This document shows positions 1 to 5,906 of a stretch of 8,076 nt of DNA, one piece after another (positions within the stretch are counted from its first letter, which is position 1; each line of letters starts with the position of its first letter). The position numbers and the translations under genes are program-made. Below the pieces are notes generated by a model. The model did no database searches. It saw nothing but the letters and a program-made list of their open reading frames with translations, and was not told the DNA's origin. The stretch spans positions 1 through 8,076 of the forward strand of contig CANRKE010000054.1 in the NCBI GenBank assembly GCA_947631135.1. Reading direction: 5' to 3'. Source of the stretch: an uncultured Bacilli bacterium. Its GTDB lineage: Bacteria; Bacillota_I; Bacilli_A; RF39; UBA660.

Positions 1-1
1 A

Positions 2-299
2 CAAGATGGAAATATAGCATCTCGGAGATACAGTACTATTAAAAGCAATGTCATATTATAAGCCAATTATTGTAACAGCTCCAAGCACTTTATCAGAAAT
101 GTATATAAAACATGAAGAAAATGGATTCTGTTTACCAAAAAATGAAAATTTTTTTGTAGAAAATTTAAATAATATTTTAAAAAACAAAAATAAACAAAAA
201 GAAGTTGGATTAAAAGCTAGAAAAGATTTCGAAGAAAAATATTCAAGATATAATATGGGGAAAAGAATTGGAGAAAAGTTAATAAGAAAACATATGTAA
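2..299 (+). CDS. GT4 glycosyltransferase, C-terminal part, with one +1 frame change at CGG
   Basis: This is the end of a glycosyltransferase whose N-terminal part lies left of the window. About 98 residues are visible. Codons from position 2 read QDGNIAS. The frame then meets CGG at 23-25, and skipping C23 gives G-DTVLLKAMSYYKPIIVT, which matches the conserved SGxTVLLEAM...KPIIVT segment of the GT4 nucleotide-sugar binding half. The normal E-x7-E acid is replaced here by the SG-type variant seen in some GT4 families. The remainder (NGF..P.N, then a charged helical tail ending in KLIRKHM) is a usual GT4 C-terminus. Without the frame change, only an 83-codon fragment from ATG 48 would be open, and it lacks the conserved residues just before it; that ATG is the Met of 'KAM', not a start. 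The likely role is cytoplasmic sugar transfer to a lipid-linked repeat unit. Donor and acceptor cannot be told. Confidence 0.8.
23..26 (+). other. Candidate +1 recoding site 1 (CGGA read as Gly)
   Basis: In the incoming frame the codons are gca tct CGG aga tac, and a stop follows within about a dozen codons. If C23 is skipped the frame becomes gca tct GGA gat aca, giving the expected IAS-G-DTVLLKAM. There is no homopolymer at the site. It shares the string CGGAGAT with site 3 and the pattern CGGARRT with site 2. The alternative is a plain one-base insertion or a sequencing error. Confidence 0.55.
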
Positions 300-358
300 G
301 TAAAAATAACTATTAAAATCAAGATATTGTATAAAAAATAAAATTGAAATCTGAGATA

Positions 359-469
359 ATGCAAGAAAAGGCATATGATTTTAGAACATTTACATATTTA
401 CATAGTGACTTTAATGTAAAAAAGGTGTATAATAATCAAAAATTTAAAAGAAAGGGATTAATCAATTAA
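359..469 (+). CDS. Doubtful short ORF, 36 codons
   Basis: ATG at 359 opens a 36-residue frame with mixed amino-acid content (MQEKAYDFRTFTYLHSDF... ending KRKGLIN). It is less biased towards Lys/Asn/Ile than random translation of this DNA would give. The frame is open upstream to a stop at 332-334. There is no clear ribosome binding site before the ATG, and a candidate promoter overlaps it. I recognise no family. It could be a real small peptide, a leftover of a decayed gene, or chance. Confidence 0.15.
   Translation: MQEKAYDFRTFTYLHSDFNVKKVYNNQKFKRKGLIN
405..433 (+). promoter_or_regulatory. Candidate sigma-70-type promoter for the downstream gene cluster
   Basis: A perfect -10 TATAAT at 428-433 lies 17 bases after GTGACT at 405-410, which matches the TTGACA -35 at four of six positions. 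The -10 is directly preceded by TG, as at the stronger promoter upstream of aepX. Transcription would begin near 440, about 70 bases ahead of the glycosyltransferase at 512. In DNA this AT-rich, TATAAT also occurs by chance, so the call is tentative. Confidence 0.4.
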
Positions 470-511
470 ATAAATTAATATTTCTATATAATTGGTTATA
501 AAAGATAAATT

Positions 512-1639
512 ATGAAAATATTAAATTTACTTGCAGAAGGTAGTTATGGTGGGATTGAAGTTTTGTGTAATAGTATAGATGTTTCTAATAAAATAAATAA
601 TTATTGGTGTTTTTTTAATCATGGAGGAGAAATAGCTGATGAAATAAAAAAAAGAAATCCAGATAAAGCTTTTATATTTAAAGGTAAATATCCAATAATG
701 ATTACTACAAACAAAATAACTAAGATATGTAAAAAAAATAAAATCGACATTGTTGTTATGCATCATGGAGGAATTTACTGTAATATACTATTTCATTACT
801 TAATTAAAAAAAATAAAAATATAAAGTTTGTTAGATTTTTTCATTCTTGTTTTGAATATGGTTCTTTTTATAAAAAAAATAAATTAAAGAGAGCATATGG
901 ACTATATTCTTATAATAGGGCTTTTAAAGAAGCTAATTTACTTATATCTGTTTCAAAAGCTACTCAGGAATCATATGAAAAACAATTTGATATTGAATTG
1001 GTAAAAAAAGCAATTATATATAATGGTATAGATGATAAATTCTTTAAAACTGAAATAAAAGAAAGAACGAATATAAAAGATAGAGAATGCAAAATAATAT
1101 ATGTTGGTCGATTAATAAAAGAAAAAGGGGTAGACATATTAGTAAATGCTATTAAAAAATTAAAAGAAGAAAATTACAATGTTAAATTAACTATAGTAGG
1201 AGATGGAGAAGAAAAAGAAAATCTTAAAAATTTATCTGAAAAATTAGAAACAAAAGAAGTAATTAATTTTGTCGGAAAACAAAAAAACGTAATAGATTGG
1301 TTAGATGAGTCAGATTTGTTTATTTATCCATCTGTATGGGAAGAGGCATTTGGTATTTCCATTGTAGAATCAATGGCAAGAAAATGTATACCGATAGTAT
1401 CTAACAAAGGAGGAATACCTGAGATAGTAGATGACAAGGTAACAGGATATATTGTTAAGAATTTAAATGTCGAAAATCTTGTGCAAACAATAAAAGAAAG
1501 TATTGATGCTGAAATTTCAGGAAATGGGTTGAATAAAGAAGCAATACGAAGCAAAGCAGAAAATTTTAGTATTAACAAAACAGTAGAGAGATTAAAAGAA
1601 GAATATGGAAAACTATTAATATATAAGAGCAAAAATTAA
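512..1639 (+). CDS. Glycosyltransferase family 4 protein
   Basis: This is a 375-residue cytoplasmic retaining glycosyltransferase with the GT-B fold and a length normal for GT4. The N-terminal acceptor half starts KILNLLAEGSYGGIEVLC, whose GG loop is typical of the family. The C-terminal donor half has IIYVGRLIKEKGVD (R200 and K205, which bind the nucleotide-sugar phosphates). It also has the acidic motif E278-x7-E286 in EEAFGISIVESMA, followed by IPIVSNKGGIPEIV, as in GT4 enzymes. ATG 512 is chosen because homology begins there, but the ribosome binding site is weak (AAAGAT at about 502). The next gene follows with only a short gap, so the two are likely co-transcribed. The presumed role is adding one sugar to a lipid-linked polysaccharide repeat unit. 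The exact sugar cannot be read from sequence. Confidence 0.93.
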   Translation: MKILNLLAEGSYGGIEVLCNSIDVSNKINNYWCFFNHGGEIADEIKKRNPDKAFIFKGKYPIMITTNKITKICKKNKIDIVVMHHGGIYCNILFHYLIKKNKNIKFVRFFHSCFEYGSFYKKNKLKRAYGLYSYNRAFKEANLLISVSKATQESYEKQFDIELVKKAIIYNGIDDKFFKTEIKERTNIKDRECKIIYVGRLIKEKGVDILVNAIKKLKEENYNVKLTIVGDGEEKENLKNLSEKLETKEVINFVGKQKNVIDWLDESDLFIYPSVWEEAFGISIVESMARKCIPIVSNKGGIPEIVDDKVTGYIVKNLNVENLVQTIKESIDAEISGNGLNKEAIRSKAENFSINKTVERLKEEYGKLLIYKSKN

Positions 1640-1650
1640 AATTTTAAATT

Positions 1651-1655
1651 AGGTG
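1651..1655 (+). promoter_or_regulatory. Ribosome binding site deciding the start of the second glycosyltransferase
   Basis: AGGTG lies 9 bases before ATG 1665. The GTG within it (1653) could in principle be a start codon, but it would have no ribosome binding site of its own. The protein begins naturally at MKICIIANGNA, so the GTG is read here as part of the Shine-Dalgarno sequence. Confidence 0.7.
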
Positions 1656-1664
1656 AATATAATT

Positions 1665-2759
1665 ATGAAAATATGTATAATAGCTAATGGAAATGCATTC
1701 GATAAAAAAACTTGGTCTGGTACAACATATAATATAGCAACAAGATTAAAAAATATAAACAATATAGAAATTATATCTTTAAATCTAAAAGAAATAATCA
1801 AACATCCAGTCTATAAGCTTTATAAAAAATTTGTTGGAAAAGTTTTTTATAAAAGAGGATCTATGAGAGATAAAGAAGTATATATTCATGATGCAGAGAG
1901 AATAAAAAAATGTTTAGAAAAAATTGGTGCAGATATAAATATATTTTTTGGTGAACATTGCCTATATACTCGATTAGATAATCAATTATGTTATGCGTAC
2001 ATAGATGCAACACTAAGGCCAATATTAGAAGCTGAAAAAATAAGAAGATTTGGAATAGAAAGCTTTTTAAGGAAATATGAAAAAAATGATAAAAAAAGTT
2101 ATGATTTATTAGATGGAGTATTTACAATGAACGAATGGTCAAGAGAATCTGTAAATAAATTATATGGTAAAGATTTATCAAAAATATATAATATAAAATG
2201 TGGCATAAATGTAGATTTTTATGAAGGAATTAAAAATTATAATAATCATCATTTATTAATTATATTAAGAAAAAAAACAGAACATTTAAAAGGGCTAGAC
2301 TTGCTATTAGATGCTTTTAAAATAGCAAAAAAAAGGATTAATGATTTAAAATTATCTGTTGTAGGAACAGAATATAAAAAAGTAGATGGTGTTAAATATT
2401 ATTATAATGAGCCAAGAAGTAAAACATTAGAATTATTGAAAGATGCTTCACTTTATATAATGCCAGCTATTAAGGAACCAAATGGGATAACATATTTAGA
2501 GGCATTGGCATATAAAACACCAACTATCGGATTAAATAGATTTTCATACCCAGAATTTTGTGGTTATGGAGAATATGGATTTATATCTAGAAGTGATACT
2601 GCAAAAGATGTTGCCAACACAATTTGTTTAGCTTTAAATGATACAAATAAATTGAAAGAAATGGGAGAAAAAGGACAAAAATTTGTTAGAGAAAATTATA
2701 ATTGGGATATTGTAGTTAATAAAATGGTAAAACAATTTAAAAGTGAAGGAGTAATGTAA
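1665..2759 (+). CDS. Glycosyltransferase, GT4-like (GT-B fold)
   Basis: This is a 364-residue glycosyltransferase. The N-terminus (KICIIANGNAFDKKTWSGTTYNIATRL) has the S-G-T-x-Y-N-I pattern of GT4 enzymes that open with a WSGTP-like loop. The middle segment (EHCLYTRL, CYAYIDATLRP) fits the acceptor-domain substrate region. The donor half carries LRKKTEHLKGLDLLLDAF (K209-G210) and the acidic pair E271-x7-E279 in EPNGITYLEALAYKTPTIGLN. The C-terminal helix ends NYNWDIVVNKMVKQF, a common GT4 ending. ATG 1665 is preferred to GTG 1653 because AGGTG at 1651-1655 serves as its ribosome binding site. It sits between two other glycosyltransferases with very short gaps, in the same operon. Donor and acceptor are unknown. 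Confidence 0.88.
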   Translation: MKICIIANGNAFDKKTWSGTTYNIATRLKNINNIEIISLNLKEIIKHPVYKLYKKFVGKVFYKRGSMRDKEVYIHDAERIKKCLEKIGADINIFFGEHCLYTRLDNQLCYAYIDATLRPILEAEKIRRFGIESFLRKYEKNDKKSYDLLDGVFTMNEWSRESVNKLYGKDLSKIYNIKCGINVDFYEGIKNYNNHHLLIILRKKTEHLKGLDLLLDAFKIAKKRINDLKLSVVGTEYKKVDGVKYYYNEPRSKTLELLKDASLYIMPAIKEPNGITYLEALAYKTPTIGLNRFSYPEFCGYGEYGFISRSDTAKDVANTICLALNDTNKLKEMGEKGQKFVRENYNWDIVVNKMVKQFKSEGVM

Positions 2760-2765
2760 AAATAA

Positions 2766-3913
2766 ATGAAGATTGCGATGATAGGACATAAACGAATTCC
2801 TTCTCGTGAAGGTGGAGTAGAAGTAGTGGTTGGTGAGCTTGCTACTAGACTTGTAAAAGATAAAATCGAAGTTGATATTTATAATAGAAAAGGAAATAAT
2901 ATAGCGAATAAAAATATAAAAACTGCTAAATTAAAAGAATACAATGGTGCAAAAATAAAAACTATTTTTACTATTAATAAAAAAGGATTAGATGCATTAA
3001 TTTACTCTTTTTTTGCAAGTATAATTGCTAGCTTTAAAAGTTATGATTGTTTACATTATCATGCAGAACGGAAGTTGTGCAATGCTTTGGATTCCTAAGA
3101 TTTTAAAAAAAAGAATAGTTGTTACAATTCATGGACTTGATTGGCAACGTTCTAAATGGGGAGGATTTGGAAGTAAGTATATAAAATTTGGTGAGAAATT
3201 AGCGGTTAAATATGCAGATGAAATTATAGTTTTATCTAAGAATGTACAAAAATATTTTAAAGATAATTATAATCGAGAAACTGTTTTTATTCCAAATGGA
3301 GTAAATTATTTAAAACCTAAGGAGCCTGAAATTATTAAAGAAAAATATGGATTAAATAAAGAAGATTATATTTTATACTTAGGTAGAATTGTACCAGAAA
3401 AAGGTATAGATTATTTAATAAAAGCTTATAAGCAAATTCATACTAATAAAAAGTTAGTTATAGCTGGTGGTTCAAGCCATACAGATAATTACTTTAAACA
3501 AATAAAAGCAAAAATTTCACGGAGATAAAAAAATTATTATGACTGGGTTTGTACAAGGTAAAGAGATGGAGGAATTATATTCTAATTGCTACTTATATTG
3601 TTTACCAAGTGATATAGAAGGTATGCCTATTTCTTTACTTGAAGCTATGAGTTATGGAAAAAATTGTTTAGTAAGTAATATTCCAGAAAATGCTACAGTT
3701 GTAGAAAATATGGCAACTGTATTTGAAAAAAGCAATGTAGATGATTTGAAATCTAAATTAGAGAAGTGCTTGAATGGAACAGGAAGAAAAGAATCTAATG
3801 ATATTTCTAAATTTATTTTAAAAAAGTATAATTGGGATAATGTTGTAAAAAGAACAGAAAAATTATATTATGCAACTAATAAAAAGGAAGGAAAAATAAA
3901 AAATGACAACTGA
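2766..3913 (+). CDS. DUF1972-type GT4 glycosyltransferase (rhamnosyltransferase-like), readable with two +1 frame changes
   Basis: Three overlapping or adjacent reading-frame pieces make one protein of 381 residues, a normal length for the family. Piece one runs from MKIAMIGHKRIPSREGGVEVVV to HYHAE101. Skipping C3069 gives G102-SCAMLWIPKILKKRIVVTIHGLDWQR and the donor-half motif LYLGRIVPEKGI (R207, K212). Skipping C3520 after KIS251 gives G252-DKKIIMTGFVQGKEMEELY and the acidic motif E284-x7-E292 in DIEGMPISLLEAMSYG. All catalytic and structural motifs are present, with no gap or missing block, so the gene does not look decayed apart from the two extra C bases. ATG 2766 follows the previous stop by six bases, and GGAG at 2748-2751 is a distant ribosome binding site, suggesting translational coupling. 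In this family ATG 3025 and ATG 3539 are internal, not starts. The enzyme likely adds a sugar (rhamnose-type in named relatives) to the repeat unit. If no recoding occurs, it is a pseudogene. Confidence 0.85.
3069..3072 (+). other. Candidate +1 recoding site 2 (CGGA read as Gly)
   Basis: The zero frame reads cat gca gaa CGG aag ttg tgc and stops at 3096-3098. Skipping C3069 gives cat gca gaa GGA agt tgt gca atg ctt tgg, that is HAE-G-SCAMLW, the conserved HAEG(P/S)CAMLWIP block of this glycosyltransferase family. The glycine is one of the best conserved positions there. No homopolymer and no obvious stem-loop flank the site. Confidence 0.6.
3520..3523 (+). other. Candidate +1 recoding site 3 (CGGA read as Gly)
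   Basis: The incoming frame reads aaa att tca CGG aga taa, with a stop two codons after CGG. Skipping C3520 gives aaa att tca GGA gat aaa aaa att att atg act ggg, that is KIS-G-DKKIIMTGFVQG, which continues the family's sequence without a gap. The heptamer CGGAGAT is identical to that of site 1. The A-run lies downstream of the frame change and cannot account for it. Confidence 0.6.
3884..3892 (+). promoter_or_regulatory. Ribosome binding site before a 29-codon ORF
   Basis: AAGGAAGGA lies about 11 bases before ATG 3903. It is one of the stronger Shine-Dalgarno matches in the window, and it sits inside the end of the preceding glycosyltransferase gene. It supports translation of the small frame, though purine-rich runs are common here. 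Confidence 0.35.
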
Positions 3914-3992
3914 TGTAAATAAAAGATATGCAAGTACTGATATTATAATATATAGTAGTTTGAATATAAACAAAGAAGAAAATGCTAAATAG
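3903..3992 (+). CDS. Small ORF of 29 codons, unknown function
   Basis: ATG 3903 starts MTTDVNKRYASTDIIIYSSLN..., ending at TAG 3990-3992. It overlaps the last codons of the glycosyltransferase by 11 bases in another frame and has AAGGAAGGA upstream. There is no membrane segment, cysteine motif or recognised domain. It is too short to be the acyl carrier protein often found beside FkbH-like genes, and it lacks the DSL phosphopantetheine site. It may be a true small protein, a start-proximal remnant of a lost gene between the glycosyltransferase and the FkbH-like gene, or chance. Confidence 0.3.
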   Translation: MTTDVNKRYASTDIIIYSSLNINKEENAK

Positions 3993-4038
3993 ATAAAATT
4001 TATTAAAAATAATAAATTTATATTAAAAGGTATTAAAT

Positions 4039-4045
4039 AGGTGGG
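4039..4045 (+). promoter_or_regulatory. Ribosome binding site of the FkbH-like gene
   Basis: AGGTGGG ends three bases before ATG 4049. It is purine/GT-rich against an AT-rich background and marks the start of the 609-codon gene. The spacing is a little short if the whole run is counted, but normal when measured from AGG. Confidence 0.6.
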
Positions 4046-4048
4046 TTT

Positions 4049-5878
4049 ATGGATAAAGAATTAATAAAATTAGAAAATATAAAATTAATTATATGGGATT
4101 TAGATGAAACTCTTTGGAACGGAACAATAAGTGAAAGCAATATTGAAATAAATAAAAAATTTGAAAAATTTATCAACGATACATTAGATATGGGTATAGT
4201 TCATTCAATTTGTTCAAAAAATAATTTTGATGTTGTTAAAAATAAATTATTAGAATTAAATTTATGGGATTTATTTGTTTTTCCATCTATAGATTGGTCA
4301 TCAAAAGGAATAAGAATAAAGAATATTATTTCAACAATGAATTTAAGACCGGTTAATGTGCTTTTCGTCGATGATAATATTCAAAACTTGAATGAAGCTA
4401 AATTTTATTGTAAAGAAATTAAAGTAGCATTACCAAAAACAATTAATGATTTATGTATACAAGTTCATAAAGTTGAAAAAAAAGATCTTGAACATAAAAG
4501 ATTAAAGCAATATAGAATTTTAGAAAAAAAAGAAAATTTAAAATTAAATTATAATAGCAATGAAGAATTTTTAATGTCTTGTAACATAAGTGTTGAAATT
4601 AATAATAACTGTTTAAAAGAAATTGATAGATTACATGAATTATTGATGCGTAGTAATCAATTAAATTATACAAAATTTAGACAAAATAAAGAAGAACTAA
4701 TAAAATTACTAAATGATCCTACTGTTAATGCTGGATATGTTAAAGTACATGATAATTTTGGTGATTATGGAATAGTAGGATTTTTTGCTATTAAAAATAA
4801 TAAAGCTGTACATTATTTATTTTCTTGCCGAACACTTGGAATGCTTATTGAACAATGGGTTTATATGAAGATAGGATGCCCAGAAATTAAAGTTATAGGT
4901 GAAGTAGTTACTCAACTAAATAATGTTGATATTCCAAAATGGATTAATCAAAATATAGCTCAAAGTAATATAAAGCAGAGCAAAAATATTAATAAAAAAT
5001 TTAAAATTTTATTTAAAGGACCTTGTGATTTAATGCAATTGTTTTCTTTTATAAAAGAAAATGAAAATATAAAAACTGAATTTACTTATACAAATGATCA
5101 AGGAATATGTATAGAAGGTCATAATAATACTAGTCAAATTGTAACAGCATTATATTCAACTGAAGAAGAAAAAAAAGAGCTATTAAATGATATTAAATGG
5201 TTTGATAAAGATATGTTAACAACGACATTAGAAAAAGAAAAATTTGATATTGTATTTTTATCTTTATTAGCTGATGGTAATTTAGGTCTATATAAAAAAA
5301 AGGGAACCAATCAAATAATTTCTATGTGTGAATCTTATTATGATCTAACTGATGAGAAAAATTGGAGCAAATATATAGATAATGAAATATTTACATCAAA
5401 TATAAAATTTAATATAGATGATTTAAAAATATTTAAAGAAAAATATGAATTTATTCCGAATAATGATGGGAAAATGACAGTTCAAAATTTAGAAAAGATT
5501 TATAATAAGATAAAAACAAGAAAATTAGTAATTTTATTGGGATCAGAAAAAAAATATGAAAAGAAAACAACTCCAGGGTACATAAATAGGCATTTATTAC
5601 ATAAAAAAATAAATGATAAAGTAAGAGAATGGGCTCAAAATAAAGAAAATGTTAAATTAATATATTTAGGAGATTATATAAAAAATAGTTCGGATTATGT
5701 AGATTCAATAAATCATTTTTCAAAAAAAATATATTATAATTTAGCAGAAGATATAATAAATATTATTAATACAGAAAATAAAAATACGAAATTAAAGAAA
5801 AAAAATAAAATAGTATTATTATATTCTACAATAAAACAAAAATTAAGAATAGTATTAAATAAGTATAAAATAAATTAA
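4049..5878 (+). CDS. FkbH-like HAD-IIIC / GNAT-like / SGNH-like fusion protein
   Basis: This is a 609-residue cytoplasmic protein with three visible parts. Residues 11-125 are a HAD-IIIC domain: WD17LD19ETLWNG (nucleophile and acid/base aspartates), motif II CS56KN, K86, and FVD108D109N. Residues 180-290 resemble the GNAT-type half of FkbH (RSNQLN, VKVHDNFGDYGIVGFF, FSCRTLGMLIEQW). In characterised FkbH enzymes these two parts dephosphorylate 1,3-bisphosphoglycerate and load a glyceryl group onto a carrier protein. Residues 317-570 look like an SGNH-hydrolase-type domain of polysaccharide loci: KILFKGPCDLMQLF at the block I position, ILLGSE near 495, and D552SINHFSKKIYYNLAEDI at the block V position. 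The block I nucleophile is not the usual GDS, so catalysis there is uncertain. The last 35 residues are basic. I infer addition of a glyceryl or other acyl group to the polysaccharide precursor. No acyl carrier protein gene is visible in the window. Confidence 0.85.
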   Translation: MDKELIKLENIKLIIWDLDETLWNGTISESNIEINKKFEKFINDTLDMGIVHSICSKNNFDVVKNKLLELNLWDLFVFPSIDWSSKGIRIKNIISTMNLRPVNVLFVDDNIQNLNEAKFYCKEIKVALPKTINDLCIQVHKVEKKDLEHKRLKQYRILEKKENLKLNYNSNEEFLMSCNISVEINNNCLKEIDRLHELLMRSNQLNYTKFRQNKEELIKLLNDPTVNAGYVKVHDNFGDYGIVGFFAIKNNKAVHYLFSCRTLGMLIEQWVYMKIGCPEIKVIGEVVTQLNNVDIPKWINQNIAQSNIKQSKNINKKFKILFKGPCDLMQLFSFIKENENIKTEFTYTNDQGICIEGHNNTSQIVTALYSTEEEKKELLNDIKWFDKDMLTTTLEKEKFDIVFLSLLADGNLGLYKKKGTNQIISMCESYYDLTDEKNWSKYIDNEIFTSNIKFNIDDLKIFKEKYEFIPNNDGKMTVQNLEKIYNKIKTRKLVILLGSEKKYEKKTTPGYINRHLLHKKINDKVREWAQNKENVKLIYLGDYIKNSSDYVDSINHFSKKIYYNLAEDIINIINTENKNTKLKKKNKIVLLYSTIKQKLRIVLNKYKIN

Positions 5879-5894
5879 ATTAAATATGAATAAT

Positions 5895-5900
5895 GGAGAT
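5895..5900 (+). promoter_or_regulatory. Ribosome binding site of the Wzy-like gene
   Basis: GGAGAT ends six bases before ATG 5907, a good Shine-Dalgarno sequence at normal spacing. It fixes the start of the membrane protein and lies in the short gap after the FkbH-like gene, as expected for an operon. Confidence 0.65.
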
Positions 5901-5906
5901 ATATAA

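Noticed and set aside
16..30. Joining site 1 through frame 1 (YSISE then DTVLL)
   Set aside because: It needs a base used twice and loses the conserved Gly before D/Q-T-V-L-L. The frame-2 reading NIAS-G-DTVLL needs only the C skipped and fits the family better.
56..364. Minus-strand frame opposite the first glycosyltransferase
   Set aside because: It is a Phe/Leu/Ile-rich antisense shadow of an A-rich coding strand with no start signal. The same applies to the minus-strand frames at 527-766 and 1324-1632.
1653..1664. GTG 1653 as start of the second glycosyltransferase
   Set aside because: The GTG is part of the AGGTG ribosome binding site for ATG 1665, and the four extra residues have no support.
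3520..3535. Phase variation by slipped-strand change at an A-run
   Set aside because: The run of A bases lies after the point where homology changes frame, and the other two sites have no homopolymer. The common factor is CGG, not a repeat.
3025..3913. Reading the third glycosyltransferase as three separate genes starting at 2766, 3025 and 3539
   Set aside because: ATG 3025 and ATG 3539 have no ribosome binding sites. The pieces join into one full-length family member when two C bases are skipped, and the catalytic motifs are split across them.
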